Assembly (NCBI GenBank): GCA_013696945.1
Contig: JACCXQ010000208.1
Location: forward strand, 1 to 13,496
Direction of reading: 5' to 3'
Source of the DNA: Chloroflexota bacterium
Lineage (GTDB): Bacteria > Chloroflexota > Limnocylindria > Limnocylindrales > CSP1-4
DNA length: 13,496 bases
In this document: positions 1 through 6,083 of the stretch, piece after piece
Numbering within the stretch: the stretch's first letter is position 1
Layout: every line of letters begins with the position of its first letter
The notes under the pieces: model-generated
The model's database searches: none
The model's input: the letters and a program-made list of their open reading frames with translations, nothing else
What the model was told of the DNA's origin: nothing
Program-made: the position numbers and the translations under genes

Positions 1-1
1 C

Positions 2-118
2 GAGCCGACCGTGGAGCCCGAGCCCATGCCTGAGCCCGAGCCGCCGCCCGAGCCTGGCACTGCCGACGCCGAGGAACGGGAACGCTCCGTTCGCAGCGGG
101 CGCCGCCCCCGTTCCTGA
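2..118 (+). CDS. C-terminal fragment of an unknown protein with a Pro/Glu-rich tail
   Basis: The reading frame is open from the left edge (base 2) to a TGA at 116-118 and encodes 38 residues. It starts with alternating Glu-Pro units (EPEPMPEPEPPPEP) and ends in a short basic tail rich in Arg and Ser. Third codon positions are almost all G or C, as in the other genes here, which supports real coding. EP-rich stretches are typical of disordered tails or linkers, so no function can be read from it. The start and main body lie outside the window. It could be a chance open frame in high-GC DNA, so confidence is moderate. Confidence 0.5.
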   Translation, partial: EPTVEPEPMPEPEPPPEPGTADAEERERSVRSGRRPRS

Positions 119-459
119 TCCGTACCACCCAGTCATCACGGGGCTGTACAGAGCAGGAAGCGCACCCGATCCTTGCCACGACGCGGGATCACCCGCGCGG
201 CTCATGGGAATCTGGCCGAAAGTGACCGCGCGCCCGTACTTACCAGCCCACGGGTGACTCGATGGGAGGAACGGCTCAGGTCGGATGAGTGACGAAGTCC
301 TGCGGCGCTCGCCCGGGGCTTCGCTCACGAGATCGAGGGCAGCTTCTACCGTCGGAGCGTCACGGAGCGACCGCCGTCTCTGCCACCGCAAGCAGCGGCC
401 AGAGCGTCAGATCGGCCGCGTGAGCATGCGCGCTGACGACGACGAAGCGGCCTCGAGGG
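119..459. other. Intergenic stretch between convergent gene ends; no supported gene
   Basis: About 340 nt separate the end of the plus-strand fragment from the stop of the minus-strand cyclase. A plus-strand frame opens at ATG 285, but its product is Arg/Ser/Pro-rich, it runs deep into the antisense of the cyclase, and the nearest GGAGG lies about 19 nt upstream, too far to serve it. Two short perfect inverted repeats are visible: CGCGGG/CCCGCG at 182-187 and 192-197 (4-nt loop), and GCGGCC/GGCCGC at 395-400 and 414-419. Neither is followed by a T-tract on either strand, so they are at most weak terminator or processing structures. Confidence 0.5.
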
Positions 460-3414
460 TCAGGCGTCATGCCCCGGGAGCCCCTCGAGATCGGACTCGA
501 CACCGATCACCAGCGGCTCGGCGGACTGCTCCTGACGAGGCAGCTGCGCGACCATCGCCGCCGTCGCCGCTCGCCCTCGTCCCTGGCGCTTCGCGAGGTA
601 GCACGCTCGGTCCGCGGCCAGGAGCAACGAGCGGCGATCCGTACCATCGGTCGGGAACGCGGCCACGCCCGCAGAGCAGGTCACACCCGCGCGCCGGCGG
701 CCGCCGGGGATGGGCACGACCCGCACTGCGCGCCCAAGCTTCTCAGCGACGGCCAGGGCGCCGCCAGCGTCGGCGCCGGGAAGGATGACCGCGAACTCGT
801 CGCCGCCGTAACGGAAGATCTCGTCCGACTCGCGGCACGAGACGCGGAGCGCCTCGGCGATCCCCGCCAGCAGCTGGCTGCCCGCCTCGTGGCCACGACG
901 GTCGTTGAAGGCCTTGAATTCATCGAGATCGAGGAGGACGAGGCTGAAGGGTGCGGCGCGCGTGATGGCTCGCGTCAGGTACTCCACGAACGTGCCGTGG
1001 TTCTTGAGCCCGGTCAGCGCGTCGGTCTGTGCGCGTAGCTCGACCGCCTGGTGTGCCATGGCGTTCTGGAGCGCGATCGAGACATGGCCCGAGAACAACC
1101 TGATGAGCTCGAACTCGTCCTCGTCGAAGGTCGCGTCAGGCCCGATCCGTTCCAGGGTCAGCACGCCGATGGTCCGATCGGTGCCCCGCAGAGGCGTGAC
1201 GATGAGCGCGCCGAGACCAGGGCCGTCCTCCTCGAAGTGGGCCACTCGTGGATCTGCCATCTCGTCCGGCACGAGCTGCGCTTCGCCATGTCGCGCGACC
1301 CAGCCGCCGATGCCACGATCGTCAGGCAGGGTCCGCTCCATGAAGCGCTCCGCGTGGACGCCTCGCGCGAAGATCGGGCGGAGCATCCGGGCCTCGGCGT
1401 CGTACGTGTCGATCCCCAGGTTGTCGACCTTGACGAGGTTGCCCAGGCGGTCGGCGATGTTCTCCATGATCGTCCGCGGGTCGAGCGTCGAGAGGATGGA
1501 CTCGGTCGCACGCATTAGCTCGCGCTGGCTGGCGACCTGACGAGCCAGCCGCTCGGACTGCGCTCGCAGGCGCTCGGTCGCATCGGCGTTGGCCATCGCC
1601 TGCGCCGCGAACGAGGCGTAGATCTCGAGAAGCCGGAGATCATCGGCACCCTGGAAGCGGTCGAGTCCCAGCTTGGACAGCACGATCACTCCGAGGACGC
1701 GATCGTCGAACAGCATGGGCGCCAGGAGCATCGACTCGGCCAGGTCGTCCTCCGTCCCCGGGATCGTCTCGGACCGCGGGTCCAGCGCAGCGTCCGGGAG
1801 GTACTGGGCCTGACCATGCTCAGCCACCCACCCCGTGATACCTTCGCCGACCTTCATCCGCAGGCCCTCGGCGTCCTCGTCCGTGTACTCGCCCGTATGG
1901 CTACGCCACGCGACGGGCATCACGTCGTCGCCCACGATCTGGTAGACCCGGACGTTGTGGTAGTCGATGAGCTGGCGCAGCTCGGTCGCGATGGTCGTGC
2001 CGATGTCGGCCACCGTCGTGAGGCGAGCCAGCCGGGCACCGAGCTGCTGGATCGACTGGAGTTGTGCCGCCCAGCTCGCCATCTGCTCATAGTTGCGAGC
2101 GTTGCGGATGGCGACGCCGGCCTGGGCGCCGAGTGCCTCGAGGACATGGAGATCGTCCGTCGCCCACTCGTGTCGCTCGTCGTGGAACAGCGCGATGACC
2201 CCGAGGACCTCGCCGTCGGCGATGAGTGGGGCAGCGGCGACCGTATCGAAGCCCTCGGCGATGACGGCATCACGGATCCCCTCGCTCGATGGGTCGTTCG
2301 CGTAGTCCGTGATGGCCACCGCATGGCCGGTATCGATGGCAATGGCCCCCGCGGACGGGCGCGGTAGCCCGTGTGCAGCGGCGACGAGTCGATCGGACAC
2401 GTTGCGGGAATGACTCGCGTCGAAGGAACCCGACGGCGTCCGTTCGTAGACCGCAGCACGGTCAGCCCCGAACAGGCGCATCGCGTGATCGACCAGCCCG
2501 CTCATGATCACCGGGAGCTCGAGGCGAGACGAGATCTCGGTCGTCACGTGAGCGAGGACGCGAGCCTGTGCTCCCTGCTCCGCGAGCCGCCGCCGGAGTC
2601 GCCGCCACCCGATGAGCAGCGCGAGCTGGTTACCGACGCTCTGGAGGAGGTCCAGGTCCTGTCGATCGAGCGGCCGCTCGGGCGGGCTCTCGACGACGAG
2701 CACGCCCCAGGCGCGCTCGGCGGTACGGATGGGCACGTAGACCTCGACCGGCCCCCGCCCCGGGGCTGATCCGCCCCACCCGACGTTCCCCTTCGTCGAC
2801 CTGGCTCGCGGCGCCGCGATCGGCCGTCCGTCCCGCAGGCAGACCTCGATGAGCCGTTCGTCCAGCTGGAGCTTGGATCCCCGGCGTCGCGTAGAGGCAT
2901 CGATGACGCGCGCCCGAGTCCCGGAGGGGCCGTGCTCCACGACGGCGACCAGGTCGAATCCGCAGCCACGGCGAAGCGTGCCCGCCAGGGCCGGCAGGAC
3001 CGCATCGCGCTCGGTCGTGGTGGCCGCGATCCGGGAGAGCTCGGCAAGCAGCGCGAGACGGCCGCCGTCTACTGGATCTGCCGGTGTCGCCAGCGGTGGC
3101 TCCGCTGCGACGGGCGCGTCCGGGACCACGGGCAGCCAGCCATGGAGGGCGCCCAGCGCCGCGGCATCAGCACCGTCTCGGCGGGGTGCCGACGAGCCGT
3201 GCGTGGCCGCCTCGATCGCCTCGCGGGTCGCTCCCGCGGTCCGCAGGAATGACTGCACGTCGGTCACCCGGTAGCGTCGATCGCCGCGCTCGTTGATGCG
3301 CAGGCAGCGCAACCGGCCCTGATCGGTCCAGGCACGGACCGTGTTCGGGTGGACGCCCAGAAGCCGCGCGGCACTCCTGACGGTGAGGTTCGCGGCTTCG
3401 GATCGCGCTTCGAT
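460..3414 (-). CDS. Diguanylate cyclase with N-terminal MerR/excisionase-type HTH and four GAF domains
   Basis: Predicted c-di-GMP synthase (2 GTP to c-di-GMP). Counting from the start chosen here (984 aa): a MerR/BldC/excisionase-like helix-turn-helix at about 10-57 (ARLLGVHPNTVRAW, then a basic wing GDRRYRVTDVQSFL); four GAF-type sensor domains at about 118-268, 285-440, 450-615 and 630-785; and a GGDEF domain at about 795-955. The GGDEF signature (870-874) is intact, and RESD at 861-864, five residues ahead, matches the RxxD inhibitory site, so product feedback is expected. No transmembrane segment is seen, so it should be cytosolic. Start: the first standard start in frame is TTG at 3312, but it cuts the HTH in half. 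The frame continues upstream without ATG, GTG or TTG. An ATC at 3414 sits 7 nt after GGGAGG and gives a complete HTH, so I use it; CTG at 3471 is the alternative. It is the last gene of the minus-strand series, with a 117-nt gap before it that could hold its own promoter. Confidence 0.88.
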   Translation of the reverse strand: MEARSEAANLTVRSAARLLGVHPNTVRAWTDQGRLRCLRINERGDRRYRVTDVQSFLRTAGATREAIEAATHGSSAPRRDGADAAALGALHGWLPVVPDAPVAAEPPLATPADPVDGGRLALLAELSRIAATTTERDAVLPALAGTLRRGCGFDLVAVVEHGPSGTRARVIDASTRRRGSKLQLDERLIEVCLRDGRPIAAPRARSTKGNVGWGGSAPGRGPVEVYVPIRTAERAWGVLVVESPPERPLDRQDLDLLQSVGNQLALLIGWRRLRRRLAEQGAQARVLAHVTTEISSRLELPVIMSGLVDHAMRLFGADRAAVYERTPSGSFDASHSRNVSDRLVAAAHGLPRPSAGAIAIDTGHAVAITDYANDPSSEGIRDAVIAEGFDTVAAAPLIADGEVLGVIALFHDERHEWATDDLHVLEALGAQAGVAIRNARNYEQMASWAAQLQSIQQLGARLARLTTVADIGTTIATELRQLIDYHNVRVYQIVGDDVMPVAWRSHTGEYTDEDAEGLRMKVGEGITGWVAEHGQAQYLPDAALDPRSETIPGTEDDLAESMLLAPMLFDDRVLGVIVLSKLGLDRFQGADDLRLLEIYASFAAQAMANADATERLRAQSERLARQVASQRELMRATESILSTLDPRTIMENIADRLGNLVKVDNLGIDTYDAEARMLRPIFARGVHAERFMERTLPDDRGIGGWVARHGEAQLVPDEMADPRVAHFEEDGPGLGALIVTPLRGTDRTIGVLTLERIGPDATFDEDEFELIRLFSGHVSIALQNAMAHQAVELRAQTDALTGLKNHGTFVEYLTRAITRAAPFSLVLLDLDEFKAFNDRRGHEAGSQLLAGIAEALRVSCRESDEIFRYGGDEFAVILPGADAGGALAVAEKLGRAVRVVPIPGGRRRAGVTCSAGVAAFPTDGTDRRSLLLAADRACYLAKRQGRGRAATAAMVAQLPRQEQSAEPLVIGVESDLEGLPGHDA

Positions 3415-3531
3415 GGCGTGGCCTCCCGAGGTCGCCGTCGGAGGATTCGGTAAGAGACGGGACTTCGGCAGCCTATTGCGACCACACAGCGGTTGCCATG
3501 GGACGGAAGTACCCGGTCGCGGCCGGCAGAC

Positions 3532-3777
3532 CTACTCCTCCCGGGTGAGGCGAAGCACGAGCAGGGTCGCTCCGGCACTGACTACACCTAGCAGCACCAC
3601 CCCGAGCGCCACCGCGATGGGCGATCCGACAAGGCCGGGGCCCTCGCCGTCGCTGCGGGGGTCGCCCGGCACCAGCACCGACGGCTCGGGCGTAGCCGCG
3701 CGGAGCGGCCCGGCGATCATCACCACGAGTCCCATCATGACGACGCAGGCTCCAAGGACGAGCGCTGCGCGTCTCAC
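3532..3777 (-). CDS. Small membrane protein with two hydrophobic segments, unknown function
   Basis: 81 aa. The N-terminus (MRRAALVLGACVVMMGLVVM) is a signal peptide or first transmembrane helix with an Arg-rich n-region. A 30-residue Pro/Gly/Asp-rich loop follows, then a second helix (about residues 50-75, AVALGVVLLGVVSAG), and the protein ends in a short charged tail (RLTREE). The start is GTG at 3777; no strong Shine-Dalgarno is visible. It lies 28 nt downstream of the GIDE-like membrane protein on the same strand, which suggests co-transcription and possibly a shared membrane role. I do not recognise a family. The hydrophobic pattern and a stop (TAG) that closes cleanly before the next gap make it a likely real gene. 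Confidence 0.62.
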   Translation of the reverse strand: MRRAALVLGACVVMMGLVVMIAGPLRAATPEPSVLVPGDPRSDGEGPGLVGSPIAVALGVVLLGVVSAGATLLVLRLTREE

Positions 3778-3805
3778 GTCGGCGAGGCTAGCACGGTGAG
3801 CGCCC

Positions 3806-4660
3806 CTACCAGCCGGCCACGAATGCCATGATCGCGAACGCCACGAGTCCCAGGCCGGCCACGAGACACATCGCTGCCGTCACCGCTGTTCGCCGCTGGT
3901 CGCCGGCCAGGACGCGCATCGCCGCCGCCGGCTCCAGCGTGGAGAGCACGAGTGGCCGTCCGAGGCCGGCGGTCAGCGTCGGCCCGGTCGGCCCCATCTG
4001 CGCGACGCCGCAGACAGTGGCGTGCTCCACGGCGGAGACCTGGTCGACCCTCAGCCGAACAGCTGCATCGGCAGGCAGGGTGGTCCCGAGCTCGCCTCGA
4101 AGCGATCCCGGGAGCTCGGCAGCCGTGCCGGTCGCCTCGCGCGGGATGACCACGAGTCCTTCGCCGAGTGCATCGACATCCACGGCGATGAACCGCGTCC
4201 GGTCCTCGATGCCGAAGGGGACCGCGAGCCGTTCCTCTTGCAACGGGCGCCATCTGTGCCCCTCCGCCGTCTCGACGCGCTGCCGCCGGAACACGAGTGG
4301 CCGCTCGTGCTCATCGGGGAACTCCTCGTCACTCGTGATCCGGCCGCGGGCGCGCACGTAGCGTCGCTCCGGTCCCTCGGCCAGCCGCGCCACTTCCTCG
4401 AGGGTCGTCATGGGTGCGGCCGCGAGGAGGCGGGCGATCCGGTAGCCCGGCCCGATCCGCCGAAGCGCCACGGCGCCGGCAAGCAGGCTGGCGGCGGCGC
4501 CGAGCGCCGCTACGACCCCGATCACAAGGAAGACCCGGAGGAACCCTCCCGACACGTGGGCGTTGATGTCATCGCCGCCGCTAGTGTCGGACCAGGCCCC
4601 TCCGGGGCGAGACGGAGCATCGGCCGACCCGGACCTCCGGTCAACGGGGTCCGTCCACAC
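3806..4660 (-). CDS. GIDE-like membrane protein
   Basis: 284 aa from GTG 4660. One hydrophobic helix lies near residues 40-68 and a second at the C-terminus (about 260-283). Between them is a soluble, beta-rich region of about 185 residues. Its opening (RYVRARGRITSDEEF, then ERPLVFRRQRVE and RWRPLQEERLAVPFGIED) resembles the GIDE domain, found in eukaryotic mitochondrial E3 ligases (MAPL/MUL1) and in many bacterial membrane proteins of unknown role. No RING finger or Cys/His cluster is present, so it is not a ubiquitin ligase. The first 35 residues look disordered; GTG at 4555, just before the first helix, is an alternative start, and neither start has a clear Shine-Dalgarno. It lies 52 nt after the PQQ-like gene and 28 nt before the small membrane protein. 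The family call comes from pattern memory and is moderate. Confidence 0.68.
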   Translation of the reverse strand: MWTDPVDRRSGSADAPSRPGGAWSDTSGGDDINAHVSGGFLRVFLVIGVVAALGAAASLLAGAVALRRIGPGYRIARLLAAAPMTTLEEVARLAEGPERRYVRARGRITSDEEFPDEHERPLVFRRQRVETAEGHRWRPLQEERLAVPFGIEDRTRFIAVDVDALGEGLVVIPREATGTAAELPGSLRGELGTTLPADAAVRLRVDQVSAVEHATVCGVAQMGPTGPTLTAGLGRPLVLSTLEPAAAMRVLAGDQRRTAVTAAMCLVAGLGLVAFAIMAFVAGW

Positions 4661-4712
4661 GTTTCGCCGCGGATCGGCGACTCATCCACCGTCTGTCCAC
4701 AACCTGCCTGCG

Positions 4713-5309
4713 TCACGAGGGCGCTCGACCTGTCTGCGGATCCAGCGACTGGAGCAGCCCGGTGTAGCAGGTGAGCACGAGCGACCCCCCGACCAGCTCC
4801 GCCTCGGCGATGACATCCGGATGCGCGACGCGCCAGAGGACACCACCGTCCTGGCCGAGCGCGGCCGTCTCGAGCTCGCTCTGGGCGATGACGTGGTGCA
4901 GGCGGGACGAGGCGATGATCGAGATGAGCGGCGTTCGCGTGGCATGCGTCCAGCGCAGCTCACCGGTGCGACCGACGAACGCATACGCGCAGAACCCGTA
5001 CTTCACGACGAGCAGCCCGGTCGTGTCCCAGAGGATGCCCTGCGGTTCGTCGAAGATCGTCGACGCCAACCTGGCCGTCCATGCGCCCAGCGGGCCCTCG
5101 ATCCTCAGCTCTGCGCGGCAGAGCCGGTCCGGGTCGTCGGAGACGAGCGGGCCGTGGTCGGCGAACGTTCCTCCGACCTCGCTCGTCGCCGAGATGGCAG
5201 CCGCCTGCTGGCTGCCTACCCAGCGGTAGCGCGCAGCGAGTCCGCCGGGGTACTGGACGGAGGAGCGATGCGGCTCGGTCGACGGGCTCCCCGCTGCCGA
5301 CGGGGTCAC
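4713..5309 (-). CDS. PQQ/beta-propeller-repeat-like protein, unknown function
   Basis: 198 aa from GTG 5309, whose GTGA overlaps the TGA of the upstream YbaK-like gene, a classic coupled start. The open frame reaches back to 5894, but that portion is antisense-like Arg/Pro-rich sequence overlapping the YbaK gene, so I reject it. The protein is beta-rich and carries short PQQ-type motifs: FVGRTGELRW, LGQDGGVLWRV and, near the C-terminus, SLDPQTGRAP. Two or three blades are far fewer than a full seven- or eight-blade propeller. There is no signal peptide, so a cytosolic location is likely. It may be a minimal WD/PQQ-like domain protein. No catalytic residues can be named. Confidence 0.62.
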   Translation of the reverse strand: MTPSAAGSPSTEPHRSSVQYPGGLAARYRWVGSQQAAAISATSEVGGTFADHGPLVSDDPDRLCRAELRIEGPLGAWTARLASTIFDEPQGILWDTTGLLVVKYGFCAYAFVGRTGELRWTHATRTPLISIIASSRLHHVIAQSELETAALGQDGGVLWRVAHPDVIAEAELVGGSLVLTCYTGLLQSLDPQTGRAPS

Positions 5310-5878
5310 GCCTCGGACGGGGCGCCGGTGCGGAAAGCGGTGGCTCCGGTCGCTGGGCCCGTCGCGTCGGTCGACTGCTGCGGCTCCTCCGCGATCGGCG
5401 CTACGGTCGCGTTCGACAGGATGCGCAGGGTCGCGGGCGGCACCTCGAATACCGCGTTCGGTGTCCCCGCAGCGGCCCAGACCGTCGTGAAGCGGCCCAG
5501 GTCCGGGTCCATAACGACGCGGGTCGGACGGAGGTGGCCGATGGGCGGGATCCCGCCGATCACGAAGCCGGTCAGGTCGTGTGCCTCCTGTGCCGTCGCG
5601 CGCCGGAGGCCGGGCAGGCCGGCGACCGCGGCAAGCCGGCTGACCTCCACACGGTTCGCGCCGCTCACCAGGCATATCACGGGTTCTGGGCCGTCGTCGG
5701 TGAGGCCCACGAAGACGAGGCTCTTCACGATCTGGCCGAGCTCCGCGCCGACCGCCCGCGCGGCATCTTCCGCCGTGTGCGTCGAGTCGTCCTCGAAGGT
5801 CAGGATCTCGAGCGACACGGCTTTGCGCGCGGCGGCGTCGAGGACGCGCTGATGCGCGGGATGCACGACGCTGGGCAC
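5306..5878 (-). CDS. ybaK: YbaK/EbsC-family aminoacyl-tRNA deacylase
   Basis: 190 aa from GTG 5878. Members of this family hydrolyse mischarged aminoacyl-tRNAs (Cys-tRNA-Pro, Ala-tRNA-Pro and similar) in trans in the cytosol. Family landmarks are in order: THTAEDAARAVGAELGQIVKSLVF near residues 33-56 with the conserved Lys, GANRVEVSRLAA near 73-84, the glycine loop VIGGIPPIGH near 106-115, and VWAAAGTPNAVFEVPPATL near 133-151. The core ends near 160; the last 30 residues are Thr/Ala/Pro-rich and probably disordered. Substrate specificity (YbaK, ProX or YeaK-like) cannot be told from sequence alone. It heads the minus-strand series, overlaps the next gene by 4 nt, and is divergent from the thiamine operon, with the start only 54 nt from the riboswitch. 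Confidence 0.9.
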   Translation of the reverse strand: MPSVVHPAHQRVLDAAARKAVSLEILTFEDDSTHTAEDAARAVGAELGQIVKSLVFVGLTDDGPEPVICLVSGANRVEVSRLAAVAGLPGLRRATAQEAHDLTGFVIGGIPPIGHLRPTRVVMDPDLGRFTTVWAAAGTPNAVFEVPPATLRILSNATVAPIAEEPQQSTDATGPATGATAFRTGAPSEA

Positions 5879-5891
5879 CGCGGGAGTCTAG

Positions 5892-5908
5892 CACCCGCCT
5901 CCCGGGTG
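5892..5908. repeat. Short inverted repeat in the divergent promoter region
   Basis: CACCCG (5892-5897) and CGGGTG (5903-5908) form a perfect 6-bp inverted repeat with a 5-nt spacer. It lies between the divergent YbaK start and the thiamine riboswitch, immediately before the candidate -10 box. The position suits an operator or simply a GC-rich hairpin; no known regulator motif is recognised. Confidence 0.25.
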
Positions 5909-5914
5909 TACGAT
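5909..5914 (+). promoter_or_regulatory. Candidate -10 box for the thiamine operon
   Basis: TACGAT matches TANNNT and is preceded directly by TG. It would place transcription start near 5921, about 12 nt before the riboswitch aptamer, a sensible distance. No convincing -35 box is found 16-18 nt upstream, so this is a weak call made mainly from position. Confidence 0.3.
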
Positions 5915-5932
5915 AGGCTCAATCGAAGACAC

Positions 5933-6022
5933 GGGACAGGGGAGCGCCACGTGGCGCTGAGAGTGCGGCAGCCGCCGCAGACCCTCGGAACCTGATCTGG
6001 TTCGTACCAGCGAAGGGAGTCC
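5933..6022 (+). ncRNA. TPP (THI-box) riboswitch
   Basis: The conserved THI elements appear in order: CTGAGA at 5957-5962, ACCCT at 5981-5985, GAACCTGATCTGG at 5988-6000, and CCAGCGAAGGGA at 6007-6018. Helices can be drawn directly: P1 GGAC 5934-5937 with GTCC 6019-6022; P2 AGCGCC 5943-5948 with GGCGCT 5953-5958; a variable P3 stem TGCGGC 5964-5969 with GCCGCA 5974-5979; P4 CCCT 5982-5985 with AGGG 6014-6017; and P5 CTGG 5997-6000 with CCAG 6007-6010. This class binds thiamine pyrophosphate and lowers expression of downstream thiamine genes, which is what follows here (kinase plus ABC importer). The expression platform is described separately. Confidence 0.96.
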
Positions 6023-6027
6023 ATCCG

Positions 6028-6055
6028 CGACCTCCGTCCCATCGGCTGGAGGTCG
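6028..6055 (+). promoter_or_regulatory. Riboswitch expression platform: hairpin hiding a Shine-Dalgarno
   Basis: CGACCTCC (6028-6035) pairs perfectly with GGAGGTCG (6048-6055), leaving a 12-nt loop. The 3' arm contains GGAGG (6048-6052), an ideal Shine-Dalgarno 7 nt before ATG 6060. There is no T-tract after the hairpin, so control of translation initiation is more likely than termination. A competing pairing exists: the aptamer 5' strand GGGACAGGGG (5933-5942) can pair with CCTCCGTCCC (6031-6040) in 9 of 10 positions, with one A-C mismatch and one G-U pair. That would release GGAGG when TPP is absent. The pairings are read from sequence; the switching is inferred. Confidence 0.7.
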
Positions 6056-6059
6056 TTCC

Positions 6060-6083
6060 ATGTTCGGATCGGAAGACACGTGA
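6060..6083 (+). CDS. Possible 7-codon leader ORF coupled to the thiN-thiB frame
   Basis: ATG 6060 follows GGAGG by 7 nt, the best ribosome-binding site in the leader, but the frame encodes only MFGSEDT before TGA at 6081-6083. That stop overlaps the GTG (6080) of the long thiN-thiB frame as GTGA. A ribosome recruited at the riboswitch-controlled site would therefore finish at the exact start of the kinase and could re-initiate there. Alternatively GGAAG at 6071-6075 serves GTG 6080 directly and the mini-ORF is fortuitous. It is too short for coding statistics. Confidence 0.4.
   Translation: MFGSEDT

Noticed and set aside
182..197. Hairpin CGCGGG-ATCA-CCCGCG as terminator of the first gene
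   Set aside because: The stem is only 6 bp and has no T-tract on either strand; such stems are frequent in DNA this rich in G+C.
285..788. Plus-strand 167-codon frame starting at ATG 285
   Set aside because: The product is Arg/Pro/Ser-rich low-complexity sequence, mostly antisense to the GGDEF domain of the cyclase, without a well-placed ribosome-binding site; typical of high-GC shadow frames.
4713..5894. 393-codon minus-strand frame as one long protein
   Set aside because: Its first ~195 codons are Arg/Pro-rich and lie over the YbaK-like gene in another frame. Only the part from GTG 5309 has protein-like composition and a GTGA overlap.
6028..6060. Rho-independent terminator as the riboswitch output
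   Set aside because: The hairpin is perfect but is followed by CGTTCCATG with no T-tract. The embedded GGAGG with ideal spacing to an ATG fits translational control better.
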